A stretch of 12,203 nt of DNA, from contig CAPYQR010000037.1 of assembly GCA_948742005.1 (NCBI GenBank), forward strand, positions 1-12,203, read 5' to 3'. Positions 1 to 8,001 of the stretch are shown piece by piece. The DNA is from an uncultured bacterium. Lineage in GTDB: Bacteria > Cyanobacteriota > Vampirovibrionia > Gastranaerophilales > Gastranaerophilaceae. Position 1 is the stretch's first letter, and each line of letters opens with the position of its first letter. The translations under genes were made by a program, and so were the position numbers. Below the pieces are notes generated by a model. It had not been told where the DNA came from. It did no database searches and was given only the letters and a program-made list of their open reading frames with translations.

Positions 1-26
1 TGATGATTTTTTTGAAAAAAATCAAA

Positions 27-2603
27 TTAAAAACAGAGAAGAAATAGAGCATTTTCGCCCGACATATGCATTGTTCCTTTTAAACCGAACATTTCAAGGA
101 CATCTTTTGAATAGCCTGCATTGCCTCTTGCTTCAACACCAATGTCGCCAATGTATTTATTTGAATCTTGCAATTTTGCCAAAAGGTCAAATGCTTCCTT
201 ATATTCAACAGAATCAGGAGCAAAAGCCGAGAGTTTTTCTGTCAGATATTTAGATTTTTTATCAATATATGCAAAGCCGAATGTTTCTTCAAGCATTTTA
301 AACCCGTCACATCCGTCAATATTTGTTCTATAGCCGAGCATGTTTAAATCTTTGCGAAATAAATTATCTACTCCTCTTTCAAATTTAACCTGAGCATCGC
401 CGATTTTAATTTTAACGGAGCCGTCTGCTTCTTGAGTAAAACAATTTAGGATATTTGCTCTTGTTTCAGGGGTTTTAAACATTAAATCCATGCCCGAAAC
501 CAGATAGCAATCGCCAACTCCGCCTTGTGAAGTTGCAAATCTTTTAACGGGCGGGAACAGTTCAAGATATTTTTCAGCAGATAAATTCAATTCCTGCATT
601 TTTCCATTTGAAAGCTTGATTGCAATTTTATCGCTTCCATCAATCTGACAAACATCACCAATTTGCGTTTTTGCTTTTGCATTTTTTAAGGAGGAGAATT
701 TTTGAACAAAAACATCTTTGATATCTAAATTATTTGAATAAGCATATTGCAGTTTAGTTAAATCATCATAAAATTCATTGCTTATTTTGCCCGGATTATT
801 TAAAATTAATTGATAATTAATTCCCTCAGGCAATTTTTGCATATCGACAAGATTATTTATAACCTTTACAACATCTTCTGCTTCAATTGGAGCATCGATG
901 TTTTTAATATTTACGCTTGAAATATTTTGCTTTCCATATCCTGTGGAATTATTTATATTTTCGCTTGAAATATCGTATTTTGCATCATTAGGATATTTAT
1001 TTTTTTTCTTCCAAATAAAACCTGTAGGTTCTTCTGCTAAATCCGCAGCATCGTCTGATAAAAGCTTTGCTTTATCTAAATCAAAATCATTACTTGAATC
1101 TTTGAATGCTTTTGATAAAGCGCCGATTCCCTCCTGCATTCCGACAGACATAACCCCGCCCATTGCACCGCCTAAAAGGACTTTATTTTTAAATTCGGAT
1201 AATTTAAATTTCTTTTCATCATCTGCAACACAATCAATCGCATATTCGCCTGCATTGCTTATCATGCCATCAGCTACACCATCGATAAATTCACCTGTGA
1301 TTCTTGCACCGGCATTAATTGTGCCTGCAGAAATTTTACCCCCTAAAGCGCCGGTTAGAGTTGTTGCTACTTTTACTTTAACAACACTTGATGCAACATT
1401 CCCGACACCTGTTGCAAAACCGTTTATAGTACCGAGTGCGGCATCTTTTATGAAATCTTTTTTAGCATAATCAATGAAATTCCCCAAAACCCCCTCACCA
1501 TTTGTTCTTGTGAGCGAATCCGTACCTTTGATTAAAACATTTGAACCCGCACCAACCCCTGCGCCCAACGCCAAAGAAGCACCGCCCGTAAAAGGAGCTG
1601 CTGCAACAGCAGCCGTACAAATAAGTCCTGATGCGACACCACTTGTTGTTGTTAAAATTGTTTTTTGGGCAGATTCATAGTCCATTATTGTTTCAGCTGC
1701 TTTAGAATTTTCAACTTTTGATTGACCTTGAAGCAAGGTATTCAAGCTTTCAGCGTTTAGTTCTTCGCCTGTTATTGCCTTGTATAAAGAGCTGAATTCT
1801 TCGGGACTTTGTGTATCATTTAATTGCTGAATAAGATTTTGATAGTTTTCAATTTGAGCATTTGTAATATTTTGTGTTGTTCCCATACCTAAAATATTAT
1901 TATTTAACCAGCCCAAACCTTTTGAAAAAACACCCTGTGATTTTACGGTATTATCAAAATAATCTTCAAGCATCTGCCCTTGCATTGTCATCAAATCAAC
2001 AACGTTTTCTTTATTTATTGTCTGACCGTCTTCAAGAGTTATTCCGTTTTCAAGTTCCTGTGCGGTTTTAACAGATTCTTGCGCCTTTAGCGAATCGGGT
2101 TTTTTATTAAAAATTTGAAAATACAATTCTTCAATTTTTGCCTTATCGGGATTTTCAAGGATGGATTGATATTCTTGTTTTAATTGATTAATTTTTGACA
2201 ATTCTCCTTTTGAACCCTTGTTAAAAATCCCCTTGACACCATTCCACAAAGCTCCAAAGCCGATTTTAGAATCAGCTTTTGTTTTTGCTTCACTCTCAAG
2301 CTTTAAAAGCTCCTGTTCGATTTCACTCATATAAACTTCATCTGTCTCGGGCTGTTTTGAAGATGAGGCATTTTGAGCAGTATTTTTTGGATTATTTTTT
2401 AAAGGTGTTTTAATATTAGAACCACAGGAATCTTTTGGATTTTCATCACAAAGTGATTGCAAATCAATATCAGAAGACAAAACCTCGTTTGCGTATTGTT
2501 TTGCTGAATCAAATATAGAATTTGATTTTTCTTCTTGCGTTTTTGAAATTTGAGGTTTTAGCTTTAGTTGTTTTTGCAGATTTGCATTTGTTATTTTGTC
2601 CAT
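27..2603 (-). CDS. Calpain-like (family C2) cysteine protease-domain protein, C-terminally incomplete
   Basis: The protein has 858 residues from the ATG at 2601-2603, which has AGG four bases upstream; a TTG at 2622-2624 in the same frame has no good ribosome site and was not used. No signal peptide is seen. Residues about 1-310 are polar and partly helical (an EIEQELLKLESEAK stretch). Residues about 315-500 are rich in Gly and Ala and could insert into or contact a membrane. The C-terminal part carries QGGVGDCYL, the calpain active-site signature, with the candidate nucleophile at Cys699. A further stretch (GFKMLEETFGFAY, then YSKDVLEMFGLKG) resembles the calpain LLEKAYA and EAL-TGG segments. 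The stop falls 159 residues after the Cys, before any GHAY-like His or NPWG-like Asn, so the triad is incomplete. This is either a truncated or frameshifted gene or a divergent non-catalytic domain. The substrate is unknown. Family assignment is moderately sure; function is not. Confidence 0.7.
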   Translation of the reverse strand: MDKITNANLQKQLKLKPQISKTQEEKSNSIFDSAKQYANEVLSSDIDLQSLCDENPKDSCGSNIKTPLKNNPKNTAQNASSSKQPETDEVYMSEIEQELLKLESEAKTKADSKIGFGALWNGVKGIFNKGSKGELSKINQLKQEYQSILENPDKAKIEELYFQIFNKKPDSLKAQESVKTAQELENGITLEDGQTINKENVVDLMTMQGQMLEDYFDNTVKSQGVFSKGLGWLNNNILGMGTTQNITNAQIENYQNLIQQLNDTQSPEEFSSLYKAITGEELNAESLNTLLQGQSKVENSKAAETIMDYESAQKTILTTTSGVASGLICTAAVAAAPFTGGASLALGAGVGAGSNVLIKGTDSLTRTNGEGVLGNFIDYAKKDFIKDAALGTINGFATGVGNVASSVVKVKVATTLTGALGGKISAGTINAGARITGEFIDGVADGMISNAGEYAIDCVADDEKKFKLSEFKNKVLLGGAMGGVMSVGMQEGIGALSKAFKDSSNDFDLDKAKLLSDDAADLAEEPTGFIWKKKNKYPNDAKYDISSENINNSTGYGKQNISSVNIKNIDAPIEAEDVVKVINNLVDMQKLPEGINYQLILNNPGKISNEFYDDLTKLQYAYSNNLDIKDVFVQKFSSLKNAKAKTQIGDVCQIDGSDKIAIKLSNGKMQELNLSAEKYLELFPPVKRFATSQGGVGDCYLVSGMDLMFKTPETRANILNCFTQEADGSVKIKIGDAQVKFERGVDNLFRKDLNMLGYRTNIDGCDGFKMLEETFGFAYIDKKSKYLTEKLSAFAPDSVEYKEAFDLLAKLQDSNKYIGDIGVEARGNAGYSKDVLEMFGLKGTMHMSGENALFLLCF

Positions 2604-2639
2604 TTTTCCTGCCGTTTTTAACAAATAAAATTCTTGTTA

Positions 2640-2653
2640 ACATTTATAAATGT
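2640..2653. repeat. 14-base perfect palindrome upstream of the calpain-like gene
   Basis: ACATTTATAAATGT reads the same on both strands. It lies 36 bases upstream of the start codon of the calpain-like gene, in the 131-base gap after purA. Its position would suit an operator for a dimeric regulator, but it is wholly AT-rich apart from two G/C pairs and may be chance. The rest of the gap (2604-2734) holds no gene and no clear promoter or terminator. Confidence 0.3.
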
Positions 2654-2734
2654 CGTTTATTTTGCTAAAAACTTTAATATACGGCAGCAAAATCGAACAA
2701 ATTGTTACAAAAATTAATACCCGAAAAATATAAT

Positions 2735-4027
<1,293 letters not shown>

Positions 4028-4051
4028 TTAATCCTCATTTTTCCAAAACTT

Positions 4052-4079
4052 ATTTTACAATAAATAAAAAATTAAGCAA
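4052..4079 (-). promoter_or_regulatory. Candidate sigma-70-type promoter of purA
   Basis: On the minus strand TTGCTT (4074-4079) and TAAAAT (4052-4057) are separated by 16 bases, 28 bases or more upstream of the purA ATG. The -10 box matches five of six consensus bases and the -35 box is weaker. In AT-rich DNA such matches arise easily, so this is a candidate only. Confidence 0.4.
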
Positions 4080-4084
4080 AAAGA

Positions 4085-4113
4085 TTGATTTTAGAAAATA
4101 TAAATTATATCAT
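4085..4113 (+). promoter_or_regulatory. Candidate promoter of the Fe-S aldo/keto reductase operon
   Basis: TTGATT (4085-4090) and TATCAT (4108-4113) are 17 bases apart; they match four and five of six consensus bases. The predicted transcript would begin near 4120, shortly before the GGAG ribosome site at 4132-4135 and the ATG at 4141. It lies beside, and divergent from, the purA promoter candidate. Confidence 0.4.
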
Positions 4114-4140
4114 TTTATTAATGTTAAATTTGGAGATTGC

Positions 4141-5385
4141 ATGAAACGACGTGATTTTTTAATAAATTCCGCAATGCTTCTTTGCGCAAGCTCGCTGCTT
4201 GACGGATGTATCAATCAAGACGACATAATCCCCGGCGGAAAAGGAAAAGTTTCCAGAAGAAAATTCAAAGACATCACACTACCGCTGCTGGGGTTGGGGT
4301 GCTTAAGATTTGAATACAAAAACGGGGTAATCGACGAAGATATATTTGCACCAATAGTTCATTATTGTATGGAACATGGGGTTAATTATTTTGATACAGG
4401 ATACTTTTACGGAAAGAAAAAATCAGAAGAAGTTTTATGCAGAGCTTTGAAAAATTATAAAAGAGAAGATTATTATATAGCTTCTAAAATAAAACCAATG
4501 TTTGTAAAAAGCAAAAAACATTTAAAAGAACGAGTAGAAGTTCAGCTCAAAAGATTAAATACAGATTACATAGATTTTTACCTTGCTCATGATATTAGAA
4601 GCGATGAAACAATGGCAGAGTTTGAAAAAGCAAATATGTATGAGGCGCTTTGCGAATTAAGACAAGAAGGGAAAATAAAATATATAGGCTATTCTTGTCA
4701 TGGGGACATTGAAACACATAAAATTTTTACAAAAAAATATAAATGGGATTTATGTTATCTAAAGGTCAATTATTACGAACAAACAGAAATAGAAAAGCAA
4801 AAAGAAAGACTGGAACTTTTGCAAAAAAGAAATATTCCAATCATCGTTATGGAACCTTTATATGGCGGGCGATTAGCAAAACTTGAAGATGAGGCATATA
4901 AAATACTGAAAGATGATTATCCCAATATGACTCCTGTTGAATTTGCACTAAGATGGAGTGCAAGTCAAAAAGTAACAGCATTATTATCAGGGATGAGAAC
5001 ATTGGAAGATGCAAAAGAAAATATAGGATATTTTATTAATTTTAAGAAATTTACAGACCCCAAACAAACTGCAAAAAAAATCAGCAAAATCATAGAAAAA
5101 AATTATATTGTAAATTGTACTGCTTGCGGATATTGCTTAAACACATGCGAGCATAATGTTGACATTATCAATATATTTAATACATATAACCAATATACTC
5201 TCAAAAATAACGAAAAAAATTTCACAGAACTTTTCAAAATTCTGCAAGCGAACAAAAAGAAGTCAACTTGCAACAACTGCAGGCTTTGTTACAGAGTTTG
5301 TCCTCAGACTATCCATATACCCGAAACAATAGATAGAATCTATCGTGAAGTCGAGCAGAGGTCCGGGAGGAAATTTTTGACTTGA
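4141..5385 (+). CDS. Tat-exported aldo/keto reductase with two C-terminal [4Fe-4S] motifs (probable lipoprotein)
   Basis: The protein has 414 residues. The ATG at 4141 has GGAG five bases upstream and begins exactly at a twin-arginine signal (KRRDFLI, residues 2-8), a short hydrophobic stretch and a possible lipobox, LLDGC, with Cys23. The aldo/keto reductase barrel follows, with the usual tetrad visible: Asp85 and Tyr90 (FDTGYFYG), Lys116 (ASKI) and His150 (YLAHD). C-terminal cysteines 326, 329, 332, 336 and 377, 380, 383, 387 form two CxxCxxCxxxC motifs for [4Fe-4S] clusters. Known aldo/keto reductases use NAD(P)H on carbonyl compounds. Here the Tat signal suggests the folded, cofactor-loaded protein works outside the cytoplasmic membrane. 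The next gene encodes a membrane polyferredoxin that could supply or take its electrons, and tatA/tatC follow. The substrate is unknown. An in-frame stretch upstream of 4141 is left out because it lacks the signal's expected position and a ribosome site. Confidence 0.88.
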   Translation: MKRRDFLINSAMLLCASSLLDGCINQDDIIPGGKGKVSRRKFKDITLPLLGLGCLRFEYKNGVIDEDIFAPIVHYCMEHGVNYFDTGYFYGKKKSEEVLCRALKNYKREDYYIASKIKPMFVKSKKHLKERVEVQLKRLNTDYIDFYLAHDIRSDETMAEFEKANMYEALCELRQEGKIKYIGYSCHGDIETHKIFTKKYKWDLCYLKVNYYEQTEIEKQKERLELLQKRNIPIIVMEPLYGGRLAKLEDEAYKILKDDYPNMTPVEFALRWSASQKVTALLSGMRTLEDAKENIGYFINFKKFTDPKQTAKKISKIIEKNYIVNCTACGYCLNTCEHNVDIINIFNTYNQYTLKNNEKNFTELFKILQANKKKSTCNNCRLCYRVCPQTIHIPETIDRIYREVEQRSGRKFLT

Positions 5386-5414
5386 AACAGTGCTTAACTT
5401 ATAATACAAAAACA

Positions 5415-5422
5415 GGCGGGGG
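5415..5422 (+). promoter_or_regulatory. Ribosome binding site deciding a TTG start
   Basis: GGCGGGGG ends seven bases before the TTG at 5430. An earlier in-frame TTG at 5382 overlaps the preceding stop codon and has GGGAGG (5365-5370) eleven bases before it. The later start gives a protein beginning MKNFYKIRL directly ahead of the first membrane helix, the usual form of NapH-type N-termini, so it is preferred; the earlier one cannot be excluded. Confidence 0.45.
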
Positions 5423-5429
5423 TTATATT

Positions 5430-6761
5430 TTGAAAAATTTTTATAAAATCAGATTGGTGTTGGCGTTTATTAGTTTAACTTTATCCATTCTTGCAATTTT
5501 GGGAATTTTTTACGGGATTAAAATATTAGATTTTCAGTTTACACCCTTAATGCAAAAAGTTTTCTTTGATTTTTCTATAATTGCATTGGTGCTTTTTTGC
5601 GGGCTTATTTTAATAACTTTTTTATTTGGAAGATCTTACTGCTCGCTTGTCTGTCCGTTTGGAATCTTACAAGAAATTGTTATGCTTATCAAAAATTTAG
5701 TTAAAAATAAATTTAAAAAGAAAAATAAACTCCGGGGTTTTTATAAAAACAAGAGCTTTAAATATTTCATAACAGCACTTTCGCTCGGGTGTTTAATCGG
5801 AGGAAGCGCTTTAATTATTAGATATTTAGACCCTTACACAATTTTTTCTTCGTTTGTAAGTTTATCTTTATTTGGAATTATTTTTACAATTTTTGTAATT
5901 GTTCTTGTTCTTTTTAAAGACAGATATTTTTGTTCTAACATTTGTCCCATAGGAGCAATTTTAGGGTTAATTAGCAAATTCAGCATTTTTAAAATTAATC
6001 AAAACAAAGAAAAATGTGTTTCTTGTTCATTATGTGCTAAAAATTGTCCTGTAGGTTGTATTGATTATGAAAACAAAAAAATTGACAACGAAAGATGCAT
6101 CAAATGCTTTAAATGCGCAGATATTTGCACTAAAGGAGCAATTGAGTATAAATCTACAATAAGCAAAACAAAAGAATCAAATGCGAATATTAGTAGCGAA
6201 AAACCTTGTTTAAGCCGAAGAAAAGTTATAAAAGCTGTTTCTTTAGCAGGGGTTTTAGCACTCGGGTATAAAATAGGAATAGAATTTAGCAAAAATGTTG
6301 CAAACAAAATCAAAAATATAATTTTGCCCCCCGGAGCACAAAACGCACAATATATGGCAAACAAATGTTTAAATTGCAATTTATGTATTAATGCATGTCC
6401 GAATAAAATTCTAGTCAAGGCAGATTCTGACTTTAATGCGGTTCATATTGACTATTCCAAAGGTTATAAATATTGCGATTATAATTGCAATATTTGTTCA
6501 CAAATATGCCCGTCGGGCGCAATTAAAAAAATATCTCTAAAAGACAAACAAAACACAAGAATTGCTATGGCGGGAATTATTGAACAAAACTGTGTTAAAT
6601 GTATGCGCTGCACGGACTCCTGTCCGAATAATGCAATAAGCTTTGTTAATGACAAAATAACAATCGACAATACAAAATGCATTGGCTGCGGAAGATGTGC
6701 AAGCTATTGCTATTATGATGCTTTAAAAATTTATCCGATAAAAGAACAAAATTTGATATAA
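5430..6761 (+). CDS. NapH-NapG-like fusion: polytopic polyferredoxin with six [4Fe-4S] motifs
   Basis: From TTG 5430 the product has 443 residues (459 if TTG 5382 is used). Four membrane helices come first, with the two NapH-type CxxxCP motifs at Cys71/Cys75 and Cys168/Cys172. Two cytoplasmic [4Fe-4S] motifs follow (Cys196, 199, 202, 206 and Cys223, 226, 229, 233). Then comes a twin-arginine motif, SRRKVIK (262-268), leading into a fifth hydrophobic helix, and four more cluster motifs starting at Cys313, Cys349, Cys388 and Cys417, as in NapG. With the N-terminus inside, four helices bring the chain back to the cytoplasm and the fifth places the NapG-like part outside. NapH and NapG pass electrons from quinol to periplasmic reductases. 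By inference this protein does so for the exported aldo/keto reductase encoded 44 bases upstream. No nap reductase gene is in the window. Confidence 0.85.
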   Translation: MKNFYKIRLVLAFISLTLSILAILGIFYGIKILDFQFTPLMQKVFFDFSIIALVLFCGLILITFLFGRSYCSLVCPFGILQEIVMLIKNLVKNKFKKKNKLRGFYKNKSFKYFITALSLGCLIGGSALIIRYLDPYTIFSSFVSLSLFGIIFTIFVIVLVLFKDRYFCSNICPIGAILGLISKFSIFKINQNKEKCVSCSLCAKNCPVGCIDYENKKIDNERCIKCFKCADICTKGAIEYKSTISKTKESNANISSEKPCLSRRKVIKAVSLAGVLALGYKIGIEFSKNVANKIKNIILPPGAQNAQYMANKCLNCNLCINACPNKILVKADSDFNAVHIDYSKGYKYCDYNCNICSQICPSGAIKKISLKDKQNTRIAMAGIIEQNCVKCMRCTDSCPNNAISFVNDKITIDNTKCIGCGRCASYCYYDALKIYPIKEQNLI

Positions 6762-6781
6762 TTTTGTTATCGGGATAAAAT
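6753..6781 (+). promoter_or_regulatory. Candidate promoter of tatA and downstream genes
   Basis: TTGATA (6753-6758) and TAAAAT (6776-6781) are separated by 17 bases; they match five of six consensus bases each. The -35 box overlaps the last codons of the polyferredoxin gene. It could give tatA-tatC-lar transcription independent of the upstream pair, though read-through is also possible because no terminator is seen between them. Confidence 0.45.
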
Positions 6782-6824
6782 TATTATTAAGAAACAAACT
6801 GTTTTAAAACTAAAAGGAGGAAAA

Positions 6825-7076
6825 ATGTCTTTAGGTGTAACAGAAATAACATTAATTTTAATCGTTGTAATCTTATTGTTCGGAGGAAAAAGAATCCCCG
6901 AATTAGCACGTGCATTCGGCAGAGCAAGCGCTGAATACAAAAAAGCAAAAGATATGATTAAAAAAGAAACGGATGAAATCAAAGAAACAATCCAAAATGA
7001 AATTGATGAAGCAAATTCGCAAGATGATGACGTTAAAACAACAGAATTTGAACCAAATGACAGCCAACCCGTTTAA
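6825..7076 (+). CDS. tatA: Twin-arginine translocase pore subunit TatA
   Basis: The 83-residue product is a typical TatA. A short N-terminal part with a polar residue at Glu7 is followed by a single membrane helix ending [18 protein letters not shown] (residues 17-34), which holds the conserved Phe-Gly hinge and the amphipathic helix, and then an acidic, charged tail. TatA oligomerises around the cargo-loaded TatC to let folded proteins cross the membrane. A strong AGGAGG (6815-6820) sits four bases before the ATG. tatC starts 21 bases after the stop. No separate TatB-like gene is in the window, so this may be a minimal TatA-TatC system in which TatA does both jobs; a tatB elsewhere cannot be ruled out. 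The two genes just upstream both encode proteins with RR motifs, which are likely clients. Confidence 0.93.
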   Translation: MSLGVTEITLILIVVILLFGGKRIPELARAFGRASAEYKKAKDMIKKETDEIKETIQNEIDEANSQDDDVKTTEFEPNDSQPV

Positions 7077-7097
7077 GTTATTTAAAATTATAGAATA

Positions 7098-7997
7098 ATG
7101 AGCAAAAAAACAAAAAAATCCAATAACAAAATTACAAAAGAAGCAAGGTTAAAAGAGGCTAAAAAAGCGCAGGAAAAAAAGGAAGCGAAAGAAGAAAAAA
7201 AACTTCCAACACTTCAAAAAAACAATAAAAAATCAAAAAAACAACCAGAAGAAAACAAAAGCCTCCAAGAGGAAAAAACAAAAGACGAAAAAGAAGAAAA
7301 TTTCTTAACCCATCTTGAAGCTTTTAGAGAAGCTTTGGTCAAAAGTATTATCTCGCTTTGTATCGCTTTGCCCTTAGGTCTTATTGCAGCGCCTCGGGCA
7401 CTTGATTTTTTGACAAAATATTTAATTGGAAAAAACAAATTTCAGTTTAACTTTTTTTCGCCGACGGAAGTTTTTATAATTCAAATTAAAATGGCGCTTT
7501 TAATTGCTTTTATAATTGCTTTTCCTTATATTGCACGCAAATTATGGGAATTTATCCTGCCTGCTTTGTATGATAATGAAAAAAAATTTATTCAATCAAC
7601 GATTATTCTTTCAATGAGTTTATTTATTCTTGGAAACGTTTTTTGCTTTTTTGCAATTCTGCCTTTAATTATTAATTTCGGTTTGAGTTTCACAACAGCA
7701 AACATCAACCCTGTTTTTTCAATTTCTACAATAATTAATCTTGTTTTGGGGCTTTGTGTTGTTTTTGGATTAATGTTTCAAATCCCTCTTGTTATTCACT
7801 CTTTAATAAAATGGGATATAATAAGCTATGATTCCGTTCAAGATAAACGCCCGTTTGTCGTTGTTATTTTATTGATAATTTCAGGAATTTTAACTCCGCC
7901 CGATATTGTAAGCCAGGTTATGCTTTTTATTCCAACATATTTGCTTTTTGAGTGCGGTTTGATTTCATCAAAAAAATACAGAAAAAAAGGAGATTAA
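7098..7997 (+). CDS. tatC: Twin-arginine translocase receptor subunit TatC with a long charged N-terminal extension
   Basis: The product has 299 residues, against about 240-260 for most TatC. Residues 1-68 are almost entirely Lys, Glu, Asn and Gln. The TatC core starts at FLTHLEAFREAL (69-80) and contains the typical cytoplasmic loop FILPALYDNEKK with Glu161 (matching E. coli Glu103), FGLMFQIP and LTPPDIVSQVMLFIPTYLLFE near the C-terminus, with six hydrophobic segments overall. TatC binds the twin-arginine motif of signal peptides. Against E. coli HLIELRKRL, the equivalents of Glu15 and Arg19 are Ala75 and Ala79, while Arg17 is kept as Arg77. I found no other in-frame start between 7098 and the core, and a stop lies at 7083-7085, so the extension is part of the gene. 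No clear Shine-Dalgarno site precedes the ATG. Likely cotranscribed with tatA. Confidence 0.93.
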   Translation: MSKKTKKSNNKITKEARLKEAKKAQEKKEAKEEKKLPTLQKNNKKSKKQPEENKSLQEEKTKDEKEENFLTHLEAFREALVKSIISLCIALPLGLIAAPRALDFLTKYLIGKNKFQFNFFSPTEVFIIQIKMALLIAFIIAFPYIARKLWEFILPALYDNEKKFIQSTIILSMSLFILGNVFCFFAILPLIINFGLSFTTANINPVFSISTIINLVLGLCVVFGLMFQIPLVIHSLIKWDIISYDSVQDKRPFVVVILLIISGILTPPDIVSQVMLFIPTYLLFECGLISSKKYRKKGD

Positions 7998-8001
7998 AAA
8001 A

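Noticed and set aside
898..1470. 190-codon open frame on the plus strand inside the calpain-like gene
   Set aside because: It is the reverse of the Gly/Ala-rich coding region, giving Ser/Pro/Ala-rich low-complexity protein. It has no ribosome site and lies fully within a better gene.
2604..2624. Upstream TTG start for the calpain-like gene
   Set aside because: There is no convincing ribosome site before it, while the ATG at 2601-2603 has AGG at short spacing.
2659..2693. Inverted repeat ATTTTGCT/AGCAAAAT as a purA terminator
   Set aside because: The 19-base loop is long, the stem has only two G/C pairs and no T run follows it in the purA direction.
6065..6418. 117-codon minus-strand frame inside the polyferredoxin gene
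   Set aside because: It lies wholly antisense to conserved Fe-S motifs, with no ribosome site or recognisable product.
6825..7076. tatB rather than tatA
   Set aside because: The [11 protein letters not shown] hinge without the TatB-type early Pro, together with the short 83-residue length, fits TatA better.
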